Of a stretch of 64,000 bases of DNA, positions 11,656 to 20,876 are shown in pieces. The stretch covers positions 10,386,001 through 10,450,000 of the forward strand of contig JAMKCF010000014.1 of NCBI GenBank assembly GCA_023634235.1, written 5' to 3'. The notes below the pieces were generated by a model, which searched no databases, had not been told where the DNA came from, and worked only from the letters and a program-made list of their open reading frames with translations. Positions within the stretch are counted from its first letter, which is position 1; each line of letters begins with the position of its first letter. This DNA comes from Pisaster brevispinus (Eukaryota; Echinodermata; Asteroidea; Forcipulatida; Asteriidae). The translations under genes were made by a program, and so were the position numbers.

Positions 11656-13887
11656 GAACAGCCATCATCTTCATCGCTATCATCCTGTAGGAATTGGAAC
11701 CACTTGTTGCCCCAGTTGTTGTTACGATTTCGGTTGGTTTCTGACGACCACCATGCACCGGCCATTCTTTTCAAGCGGTCACGACTGGCCGACAGCCGAC
11801 TGAGAGCCGACTTGTCCCCATCTTGGGGGTCTGGGTCCACATCTGTTTCGAGTTTGAGTAGAGCAAGGGCTGGTTCTAGGCTCCCATCGGTTTCTTGAGA
11901 ACTTACATCATCAGGAACGACGGTATCTAAACTCTCGGTCAATTCCCGAACGCCCTCCTGAGGTAAAATTGAAAATAAACGCATATAAAATATTGGGCAG
12001 TTTCCGATTGAAGTACCGGTTGCGGCTATCCGCAAAATGCATATGCTGCCTCTAAGTGTTAAAACACCATCAGCAATAACTGCAACCAAAGCTGTCAATT
12101 CGAAAAAATGTTTTTATTTTCTAAAACATTTTTGGCAGCTCGTCAATAGAGCTAAGACAATGCATTTTCTCCCCCAGCCCCCCCCCCCCCACACTTCCCA
12201 GCGTCCTATCACCACTTTCCGCCCCTTTCCAATGACATCACCCCACCCCTTGTTTAACACTTCCTAGTCAGAATTGATCCTGGATCTGAGTCAAGCGGGC
12301 TTGACCCTCTCCTGGGTCACTATGACCCGGAATCTCTGCCAAATAATGTCCCAGAAATGGGTCAACAGATTACGCAGAATCTGACTATTAGAAAGTCACT
12401 TTTTGTTACCCCTTTCTGGGTCAGCGTTTTTAGTGTGTACACGCGTGCCAATCCTGTGTTGATAGAATTTCGGTTTTGTAAACAGATGCCATGAACTTCA
12501 TTATAAAAATGGATCTGCCTTTTGTAAAGATTCACCAACAATACACAATGCGGGGAGAATCTCCCCTTAAACATTTAACAGGGAAATCCTTCGGCGCTTG
12601 TATGATAAATCACGCTAGTGTAACAAGGATCTTGCTACATGTGTATTCTGTATAGCGATCACATTGCAGCGGAAATGCGTGCTTTACGTTAGTCCCTGCG
12701 GTTGAGTCCTTGCAGGAGTGTGGTAACTTTTCTCGAAAATCCGGGTTTGACGCCGGAAGAGAAATTTACAGGCTGATTCTGAACCGGAAGAGGTTCGGGG
12801 ATCGGGTTAAAAATTAGTATTTTTCCAACTCGTAATCTACACGGTGAAAACTACAACAAATTAGAGCGAATTTATATGGCATGGTGAAACTTTCAATTGT
12901 CCAAGCTTGTTTTTCTTTGCTGTGGACGCCAGTTCGAATCCCACCGCGGTCTGCTGTTGTTCAAAAAAATGTTATAATCCCCAGTCTCATCCATTCTGAT
13001 GCTCGATATGTGGTTTGGTGGTGCCCCCCCCCCAAGAGAATTTAGAGAATTTTAGGAAGAGTAGGCCTACTTCTGTACAAGAGGAAAACAGTGTATGTAG
13101 GGGAACAATGGGGGGAGAACCCACAGCACTACAAGAGTGGGTGTTACATTGACACCATGAGTGTTTTCATATTATATACACCAGCAAAAGAATCAAAATC
13201 TACACCATTAGCTGTTAAAATAACACTAGTTTCTGCAAAAACAAATACAGTTGTGTTATTTTAACACCCCACGATAATAATTTTGATTCTCCGTTCAGTG
13301 TATGTGAAAACACCGTGTACCATTGTTAGTTTTTAACACGCCAGTTTTTTGCAGTGTGCATGGTATAATCTTTCGTCTTCTTGACCGAGCTATTTTAATA
13401 TCATTCGCTTAGGCCCTATACTTCTTGTTATTCAAGTTTGTCAAATTACTATTACAGGAGTTGCTGTCAACCGAACGGGAAGAGGCTAAACGAAAATTGT
13501 ACTTTAGAAAACTGGGATCGCTCAGAACTATAATAGTGAATGTGGTTTGATTCACAGTTTGTTATAGTTTTGTGATTTGGTTTACTTGCAGAGCGCGAAG
13601 CTTTTCATTGGTGGAATTTATGGTGTGTTTTTTAAAAAACATTACTCACATATTACAACACACTGTAGGTGTTTTAGTGCATGAACCAACACGTATAAGG
13701 AGTAATTCCAAACAGCAAATAACTGGCATCGATACACACGGCTTAAATAAATATATTTAAAAAACAACATCAAACTTCTTACCCCGGTCGGCGCAACATC
13801 TATCCCTTGAGGAGCAACAAAAGAACCGCAAAGAAGGGTAGAGAATACCAGCACGCCAAGACCGTGAAATGCCATCTTGGCCACCAT
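11103..13887 (-). CDS. Secreted Ser/Thr-rich, mucin-like protein (two exons, 319 aa predicted)
   Basis: Exon 1 is 13887-13783 and encodes a signal peptide (first ATG 13887, a second in-frame ATG 13875; hydrophobic core GLGVLVFSTLLCGSFVAP), ending at donor GGG|GTAAGA in phase 0. Exon 2 is 11957-11103, opened by acceptor TTTTACCTCAG, also phase 0. The joined product has an acidic region (residues 36-90, rich in D/E), an Asp-rich patch (126-134), a run of about 14 Ser encoded by AGC repeats (136-149), a basic cluster KRFRSRKRR (163-171) that resembles a furin-type site, and a Thr/Ser/Pro tail (204-312) of 7-10 residue repeats such as TTDMTSTLP, a likely O-glycosylation region. No catalytic domain is visible. 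The family is not recognised; a mucin-like or matrix-type protein is inference. Further exons between the two cannot be excluded. Confidence 0.6.
12266..12440. repeat. Dispersed repeat with GACCC/GGGTCA words
   Basis: A block rich in TGGGTCA and TGACCCGG words, ending near GGGTCAGCGTTTTTAGTGTG. Related blocks are at 16857-17050, 44278-44470 and 46070-46262 (the last two are copies within the tandem duplication). This one lies in the intron of the Ser/Thr-rich gene. Probably a degenerate MITE family. Confidence 0.55.
13127..13356. mobile_element. Fold-back MITE with CACTGCAAAAA-type ends
   Basis: Left end CACTACAAGAGTGGGTGTT and right end AACACGCCAGTTTTTTGCAG + TG are imperfect inverted repeats. 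Most of the element can fold back, with GTGTTAAAA/TTTTAACAC words along both halves. A second copy of the family is at 34076-34301. This copy lies in the intron of the minus-strand Ser/Thr-rich gene. No ORF. Confidence 0.65.
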
Positions 13888-14212
13888 TGAGCGAGCAATT
13901 TACGCCGGTGAGTTCAATTCACGAAAGACTTAAAAAAAAAAAAAAAAATCGTCCAGCTTCAGAAATAGCTAATAATGTACAGCAATCCAACCCTCTGTCA
14001 TCCAAGACCTGCGTAGTTTAAATTTAATATCCTGACTTATGTCCTCAGAGTTTGGATTTGACGCTCTCACTTCGAGGCTGCGAGCACAGTTTTTTCAGCA
14101 CCCTTCAAAACTGATAACTGTAGAATTGAATGACACTCTTGGGTGCATGCATCAAGGTCGCAACAGTTGCTTCAGACGTCGAGTTCCAACTTCAGATGTT
14201 TGTGAGATCCAT

Positions 14213-14655
14213 ACGCAAAACTACACAATCGTACATTTAGCTGTGAATTATATATGGAGTGCCAGCCACAAGCCAAACTGGGAACTAATTTAAGATAGTT
14301 AACCAACGGAAGCGGTTGTCCGCTGCACCGTATTCGAAAACAGTAGTGACAATAGAAGTTCCGTAAAACAATGGATGTGTCTGTGCATTTGCGCGCAAAG
14401 AACAATTGCGTGTTGCGGTTGTTTTCATAGAATCTTACGCAAAACTACACAATCGTACATTTAGCTGTGAATTATGGAGTGCCAGCCACAAGCCAAACTG
14501 GGAACTAATTTAAGATAGTTAACCAACGGAAGCGGTTGTCCGCTGCACCGTACTCGAAAACAGCAGTGACAATAGAAGTTCCGTAAAACAATAGATGTGT
14601 CTGTGCATTTGCACGCAAAGAACAATTGCGTGTTACGGTTTTCATAGAATCTTAT
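14213..14655 (+). repeat. Tandem duplication, two copies of a 224-bp unit
   Basis: Copy 1 14213-14436 and copy 2 14437-14655 begin ACGCAAAACTACACAATCG and end near TTTTCATAGAATCTTA. They differ by a few substitutions and small indels (an extra ATATAT in copy 1 near 14251, and GTTGTT in copy 1 near 14420). The open frames on both strands are mirrored copies of each other and are not genes. Confidence 0.9.
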
Positions 14656-16480
14656 CACCACAAAATGTTATGTCCAACAAAAACAAAAAACCTTGGCACC
14701 GGGTCGCCAATTTCCGTGGAACATTCTTTTATTTATTTGTTATTAATCCAAAACACATGTGACAGGATCTGTGCCAGCAACTAACAATGTGCACTGCAGA
14801 TTATGATTTCAGCGCGATCTTCAAGCAACTTTCTACAGGTAGATCAGCTGTGAGATCGGTCACGGTATATAAACACAAAGAGACACTGGTGTAATCATAG
14901 AGAAAATAGTTATTACATTAATTACAACCGGTAATGCGGTTTCATTGTCTAATGATGTAAAGCAGGAATATTCTCGGTCACGGTTAACTGGTGACCGGTC
15001 AGACCCGTCAAGTCCTTCCCGTTGCCTCTTGTTCTAGTGCCTAGATGACTGGGTATTTCCTGTGAAGTCGCTCGAGATTTATTATACAGCACTTAATCAC
15101 CAACTCAAGGGACGTCCCAACTATTTTTGGTTTCATCATCGAAATTCAAATATTGTGCGGTCATGTGGTTTTTTGAAAAATGGTCCGTCATTCTCTCATT
15201 GTGCTTTTTGAAGGGCATTATTTGCAGATATGAAAAAATGTACTTACCAGTTATAGGCCTACCACAAACTAACTAACTTGACTGAAAAAACACATTATTC
15301 CCAATTATTCAGTGTCTCGCCAGGTGCTATTTAATTTTGAAGAAAACATGTCTGACAGCTCAAAAATCGTTCACCATTTGCTCTCGTTTCCCTCGGCAGT
15401 CAAGGGCTGATAAAAAGGAAACAGGTCGGTGGAACGATATTTCATTTAAGCTTCATCATCACATCCACATTTTCTCCAAAAAATACATCAATTTATGATA
15501 AAATTTCCCTTTACACTTTACAAAGCCCCGTGGGGGCAGAGGGTGCCCCAATGTGCCCATACTTTTAACACGCTATTTTCCTCATGTACAAAAGTGTCCC
15601 CCTTTAAAATCCTCTAAAGACTTGCTGAGAATCCAAGCACACAATGAAGACACAATAGGGGAGGGGTGCCACATTAAACACATTAGACCCTTCCAATGAA
15701 AATGTATGCTAATTACCTGTACGTATGCTCTTGGCTGGCAAACGCCATAGAGTTGTGCACATTGATCTCTATTATAATAGAGGTCAATGGCATGTGCACT
15801 ATGCAGAAGCACAAACGCGTGCGCGTCACGCCACCATCAGTCCAATACAAAAAGGCACGATGTGTCCTCATTTTGCTATCCAAAGTGTTCGTGCGCATGC
15901 TCGATGTGCAATTTCATGGGAAGGGTCTATTCCCTCAGCTTTCTCAATTTTTGACCAGATAACCAGATTGTGTCATAACCTCGTAGTTTTAAAAACCATT
16001 TTGTAACACAATGAAAGGTGATTCACTTCTTAATGTATTTACATCTATAGACGAGATCTTCAACTTAAGTTCCTTGACTGGATGTATTTCAACAAAAACA
16101 GCAAACAAACAAACAAACAAACACACCCCCCAACACCCCAACAAACAAACCTGCCTGGCGTCTTACACCATGATACGATTAAAGGGGCTCTTACGCTACT
16201 GGTGGACTCGGGAAAGTGAACAAAACAAATAAATACATTATTAAATGGGGGGAGAAAAAAAGAAAAAAACCCATAAATAAATAAATAAATAATTGAATGA
16301 ATAAATAAATAATAAAAAATAAATAAATAGTACCAACAACGTCGAAGAAAACTCCGAACTTTCTTATCTGGGTGGACCAAAGATGTAATTGAATTAGGGT
16401 TTGTGTTCCGTGTTGGCAACCACGTAGATTTCGACAAACGCACTCTCTATTGGCTCCTTGTCACGTGACACTGGGAAAGG
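14656..16480. other. No gene recognised; dispersed and simple repeats
   Basis: A block at about 15540-15700 (CCCATACTTTTAACACGC ... CACACAATGAAGACACAATA) recurs in diverged form at 48505-48655. A short perfect-looking palindrome lies around 15757-15800 (TGCACATTGATCTCTATTAT and its inverse). (AAAT)n simple repeat fills 16271-16330, and (AAAC)n is at 16100-16120. No open frame has family features. Confidence 0.5.
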
Positions 16481-16559
16481 GAAACCACATTCCCGCCAGC
16501 CGTTCCAGTGATGTAGCCGTAAATCCCAGTTATCCAGACCAGTAGAACACTCTAAAAAC

Positions 16560-16862
16560 TTCCGGGTCAGACTCCTCCCTTCTCCAAGTTCCCAGATCCC
16601 TACGCTCTTGGGGGTGACGGCAGCTTTTCCCATGCCGGCCCTACTCTCTGGAACAGTCGCCCTCTTGCCCTTCGCCAAGCCTCGTCAGCCAGTTCTTTCA
16701 AACAATCACTCAAAACCTATTTGTTCACACTCTAATCCAAATTAGGTTAATTGTTCAGCTTTTCATTTTTGCATATTGTTAAGCGCCATGAGCGTCACTG
16801 AGTGACGGAATTGTGGTGTGCTACATAAGAAGCCACTATTATTTTTATTATTAACTGACCTG
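16560..16862 (+). mobile_element. LINE 3' end fragment with GAGCGTCACTGAGTGACGG tail
   Basis: In broken frame the plus strand reads like a reverse-transcriptase C-terminus (GDGSFSHAGPTLWN ... FKQSLKTYLFTL, about 16608-16732). A non-coding tail follows with GCGCCATGAGCGTCACTGAG and TGACGGAATTG, ending AAGAAGCCACTATTATTTTT at about 16850. The tail matches the 3' end of the SINE at 37489-37845. Dead element. Confidence 0.7.
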
Positions 16863-17050
16863 GATTAATTTTCCCAAGGGACCTGACCCTTTTCTGGGTC
16901 AGACCGACCCGGAAATGGTTCAAATGTGGGATTTTTAACTTGAATTCTGCGATAGTTTGACACATTTCTGGGTCATTTTGACACATATTCCAGGTCATAA
17001 CTGACCAAGAAATACGCACGGGACCCCAATTTTGGTCGATTCTGACCAGG
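16857..17050. repeat. Dispersed GACCC/GGGTCA repeat, second copy
   Basis: Contains CTTTTCTGGGTCAGACCGAC and CCGGAAATGGTTCAAATGTG. Similar word order is seen at 12266-12440 and 44278-44470. It abuts the LINE tail. Non-coding. Confidence 0.5.
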
Positions 17051-17558
17051 CGTTTGTTCGAAATGTACCAAGGTCAACTGTATGCCTACTACTATTAGTC
17101 TCCTCACAAGTTCTGAAGTTTTGAAGGGAAATGTTATATTAATTATGGTATGGAAGATTAAACATGATGGGGGGGGGGAGTTCTGAACAACAAGAATTGT
17201 CCGGCTGATGACAACAACAGTAAATATCGTGACATTAACCCCTTAAAATAACTCTGTAATTGCTGCATCCGATCCTGGGTTGTTAAATAGCCTAAATGTC
17301 TAGTTTGCTTCCAAACTATGTTTGTCGGCAGCAGAGGAAGTTGGAAAACTACACTATATTACCGAATGTAAAGAGAAACTAGAATTGTAGTCACTCATGG
17401 TTGACACAATGATCTGTTATAGCCCGGCCATTTAGCACGCAATCATGTTTACCAGATTAAATTGTTTGCAAGTCACATGCACTTTTAGATTTTTGTTTTG
17501 TTTTACAAATTAAAGTAATGCGTACTGCATATTGAAACGCGCTTACTAAGCGCCATAA

Positions 17559-17704
17559 AAGCGCTCGAAAGTTTTTTTTTTGTAACAAGAGTGCACGCAA
17601 AGTAGTCACCCTTGGGAGCCAATCAGCGTTGTTTGTCAGTACATCCCAAGCAGGGGTTAGTGACGAGAGGTATCGATACGTCGGGCTGCCCATGGTAGCG
17701 AGGC
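17559..17704 (+). repeat. Dispersed repeat, copy 2 of a pair (other copy 4453-4592)
   Basis: Same order of words as 4453-4592: AAGCGCTCGAAAG, GCACGCAAAGTAGTCACCC, GGGAGCCAATCAGCG, GGGGTTAGTGACGAGAGG, TATCGATACG, CCATGGTAGCGAG. It lies about 80 bp left of the large inverted repeat. Confidence 0.65.
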
Positions 17705-17781
17705 TGGGGTTTCTAAAAAGTTCCGATCAAATAAGCATCCTTGTCTCAGAGTTTTTTTTTAAATGTTTCCATAATAATTCA

Positions 17782-18557
17782 CAAACTATTTGTGTATTTT
17801 ATTAAAGAAGCTGAAACTCATTTCATAAAAGTTGTAACGAATATTTGCAACAACTAATTCTATTTTTCGAATATTTGTGGGATCTCAGATATGGAGCAGG
17901 GACGAGCAAGAGATAGCAGTGCACGTAATGCATGTGTTGTATTAACGTAGATGCGACTTGACATTTTCTGCGGCGCAGCAGAATTATGGTCCAGAAAACC
18001 TGACAAAGGATTAACACATTTAATATGCTAGAAAGCATTGATGAGGAAAGATGAAATTTGTTATGTTCATTTCTATTCATAGTTGTAATTCAAAGCAAAC
18101 GTGATTTCAGAAAAACAAAATGTTTTTCATTCGTTTGACGCGTTTTTCTCGTTCCGATATACACGCGAGACTTGCACAGTGGTACTTATTTGCTATTTTG
18201 TCGCATTGCCTCTTATCATCATGGCCGTACGACGTGACAACAATTGACACATTGTATCCAAGCGACGAGTACATGAAACAAATTTCATCTTTCCTCATCT
18301 ATGCTTTCTAGCATATTAAATGTATTAATCCTTTGTCAGGTTTTCTGGACCATAATTTTGCTGCGCCGCAGAAAATGTCAAGTCGCATCTACGTTAATAC
18401 AACACATGCATTACGTGCACTGCTATCTCTTGCTCGTCCCTGCTCCATATCTGAGATCCCACAAATATTCGAAAAATAGAATTAGTTGTTGCAAATATTC
18501 GTTACAACTTTTATGAAATGAGTTTCAGCTTCTTTAATAAAATACACAAATAGTTTG
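17782..18557. repeat. Large inverted repeat: 281-bp arms, 214-bp spacer, about 99% arm identity
   Basis: Left arm 17782-18062 and right arm 18277-18557 are reverse complements over 281 bp with three mismatches by eye and no indels. The spacer is 18063-18276. Both arms therefore carry the same 70-codon open frame on opposite strands, which I regard as a by-product of the duplication. Immediately after the right arm, 18557-18581 repeats an internal segment of the arm (GCTCCATATTTGAGATCCCA). The right arm ends 95 bp before the start codon of the C-type lectin gene, so it occupies that gene's promoter or 5' UTR. No terminal features of a known transposon were seen. Confidence 0.95.
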
Positions 18558-18651
18558 CTCCATATTTGAGATCCCACAAATCACAAAATACCTTCGAGAA
18601 ATCTGACAGTTTTGAATTGCTAAAAGTTAGTGAACGTTGCATTTTGATATC

Positions 18652-19203
18652 ATGATTTCGACGACAGTTGTTACTCTACTTGTCATCATGATGGTAACCA
18701 AGGGTTGCTTTGCAGCGAGATGTTGCCCTGATGGATGGGTGCCTTTTGACGATTCCTGCTACTTGGGTCTGGATGGATCCATGAAGGGATACTGGTCCAC
18801 TGCCGTGATGCAGTGTGATCGTAACAACGCATCTATAATGGTCCCAAGCTCAGACGGCGAAAATGAATTCATATTTACTTCGTTTCAGCCTCATGGAAAT
18901 CTATTGGGTATTTGGATCAATTGTAATGACGCTGAAGTTGAAGGTGAATGGAACTGCTACGAGGATGGTAAAAAACCGACTGAATACCGGAAGTGGGAGC
19001 GAGACCAACCAGATGATCATAAGTGGTTAGTGGATCAGGATTATGGCTTCATGATAACCCGTGATTACAAGTATAATCCAGCAATACTTGGCTATTGGGG
19101 TGATGCGGACAAAGATACACCTCTGTTCATTGTCTGTGAGCGTCCTCGCCGAGTCAGCTGTGGTCAGTCCGCTATGAATATGTACTGCCTGACCATAGAT
19201 TAG
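18652..19203 (+). CDS. Secreted C-type lectin-domain protein, intronless (183 aa)
   Basis: The chosen start is the ATG at 18652; the open frame upstream has no ATG. Residues 1-21 are a signal peptide (hydrophobic TTVVTLLVIMMV, cleavage near GCFA). The mature part opens with CCPDGWVPFDDSCY, the typical long-form C-type lectin start. Then come WSTAVMQC and a PSSDGENEF block (residues 48-73), GIWINCND...EGEW (86-100), YRKW and a QPD triplet (119-121), then GYWGD (147-151) and LFIVCE (158-163). QPD is the galactose-type sugar-binding signature in Ca-dependent lectins, but the WND position reads WGD, so sugar binding is uncertain. The usual third cysteine is not in its normal place, and an extra C91/C102 pair is present. 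A short C-terminal tail has two more cysteines. AATAAA at 19578-19583 is a plausible poly(A) signal. Confidence 0.85.
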   Translation: MISTTVVTLLVIMMVTKGCFAARCCPDGWVPFDDSCYLGLDGSMKGYWSTAVMQCDRNNASIMVPSSDGENEFIFTSFQPHGNLLGIWINCNDAEVEGEWNCYEDGKKPTEYRKWERDQPDDHKWLVDQDYGFMITRDYKYNPAILGYWGDADKDTPLFIVCERPRRVSCGQSAMNMYCLTID

Positions 19204-19286
19204 TCTACCGGTCACTTTTTGTCTCGCTATCTCTTCGGCCACACCCTGGCCAGATATCCAACGGACACCGAAGCCGCCTGCCGACC

Positions 19287-19313
19287 CTAACCTAACCCTA
19301 ACCCTAACCCAAC
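19287..19313. repeat. Short telomere-like CCCTAA repeats
   Basis: CCTAACCTAACCCTAACCCT followed by AACCCAAC, i.e. about four degenerate (TTAGGG)n units on the minus strand. It sits in the presumed 3' UTR of the lectin gene. Too short to suggest a former chromosome end. Confidence 0.6.
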
Positions 19314-19589
19314 ACCAAGCGGAGTTTGGCTGGTTCAACGCCCCATGTTTGTGAGCTCAATGCCACTCGCTCATACCAAGTCCTGAGGGAGTAATTTCGA
19401 GAGAGCGGCGGCTGCAGCTACCATCTGAATTTTAAATGTTTCTGATAAGGAACTAGACTTTGATCATGATTATTGCCTTTTGGGAACACGGTGACTTATC
19501 TGAATATGGGGCAAGATTAGTCCCTTTTCATAATACCTGAACACTTGTTTTCAGCCTTTCCGGCCTCTTTATTAAATAATAAATAGTAA

Positions 19590-20430
19590 ACTATTAGTAT
19601 TTCCCCATGTGAGTAGAACGACATACATTTCAGAGAAAAAAACTTTGTATTACGAGATGACGTCTATCTCAGTTAATGACACGTTGATCCCTTTTTAGAA
19701 CTCCATTGTGATGCAAGTAAAACTGCCTGATGCTCCACATGGATTAAAATACTTATGTAAAACCAGTGCGGTGTTCATCCCACCCCTCTTTGATTGCTCA
19801 TAAGAGAAGTGACGATGATAACGAATTGACAGCTACAGCTACGGCTACGGCTGTTGCTGAGGAGGTTACTATTAAGGACGCCCCATACTTCAACGTATGA
19901 CGACGCGGTGATCTAGCCGTAGACGTAGCCGTTTTGGACACAGCTAGAAGTAGAAGCCAAAGTGTCACCAATGTTTTAGCTTGTTGTACACGTTGGGTGG
20001 ATCCTTGAATTGACCTCGCATTTCACACCCCGTCGAAGCCACAATGTAAAACTTTAACATTAAGTCCGCATCTCCCCTTACAAGAAGGGGTCAACTACTC
20101 ATACGTCGTGTACGTGACTTTGCTTGAAATAACTATTCCGGGAACCAATGTTGTTTCATCTTTAATTAAGATAATCCCGATAATATCTTGTGAAAAAGCT
20201 GCGTCAAGCTTGCTTAAATCCTCAAATAAAATTGCTATAATTGCAAGTATATTATCTTGTTAAGCTGTTACGTAACTGGATTATCTTCGCTGCATTTTAT
20301 ATAAATTACAGACAGTTTAATTATTTTTAAAGCTTCAGTAACACTGATCTGCATACTGTCCATTGAATTTACGCCAAAGGGTAAGTAATTATATTTTCAT
20401 ATGTCAAGTAATTCCATAAACCACAAGGCC
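19590..20430. other. Intergenic, no gene recognised
   Basis: AT-rich spacer between the lectin and the MACPF-ApeC gene. A block near 19835-19945 has ACGGCTACGGCT ... AGCCGTAGACGTAGCCGT inverted words and probably is a small MITE; related words are at 29270-29330 and 56790-56830. Confidence 0.4.
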
Positions 20431-20565
20431 TAGACTTGGTAAATATTTTCAATAAATTTTAGGTTGAACAAAGAAAAAAATCGACTAGAGCGGGACTTGA
20501 ACCTGTGACCTCCGGAAACGGCTGGCTGGAGCTCCACCAACTGAGCTATCTAGCCTTAATGTTGA
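20430..20565 (-). mobile_element. tRNA-derived SINE head (degraded)
   Basis: On the minus strand from about 20558, GGCTAGATAGCTCAGTTGGT gives an acceptor strand and a good D-arm (A box). GGTTCAAGTCCCG (B box) follows, then CTCTAGTC, which pairs back with the first seven bases. The anticodon and T stems do not pair, so it is not a working tRNA. Flanking AT-rich sequence continues on the minus strand to about 20430. Confidence 0.6.
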
Positions 20566-20876
20566 CGGTCTCCCTATCTTGTCAATATCTTTGTTCGGGT
20601 GCTAGTAAGAAGCCATTCGACCTTTAACTGCCGTAGCCAGGAATCGCACCCGCCAAGTTTACAATTACAACCTGGGAAGGGGCAGCAGAGGGGTGCGACT
20701 TCTTAAAGTTATTTCCGATAAATAATAGTACAGTGAATCTCAAATCTTCGAATCTCATGATCAGTATTTGTGTAACCCATCCATGTCATTTTCGAAAGTC
20801 ATTCCCGCTAAAACACATTCGTAGTTTTCTAAGAATGTATAAAGTTTTCGCTTATTTTCTCCTTAATAAAGCCACC

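Noticed and set aside
11158..11803. Plus-strand frames over the Ser/Thr-rich gene
   Set aside because: Antisense shadows of the repetitive Thr/Ser coding sequence.
12895..12965. tRNA-like B box GTTCGAATCCCAC
   Set aside because: No A box or cloverleaf around it; at most a SINE remnant.
17823..18516. Mirrored 70-85 residue frames on opposite strands
   Set aside because: Both are the same sequence seen in the two arms of the inverted repeat; no signal of selection on the protein.
19287..19313. Ancient telomere fusion
   Set aside because: Only about four degenerate units; too short to support it.
20480..20560. Functional tRNA gene on the minus strand
   Set aside because: Acceptor and D arms pair, but the anticodon and T stems do not; better explained as a SINE head.
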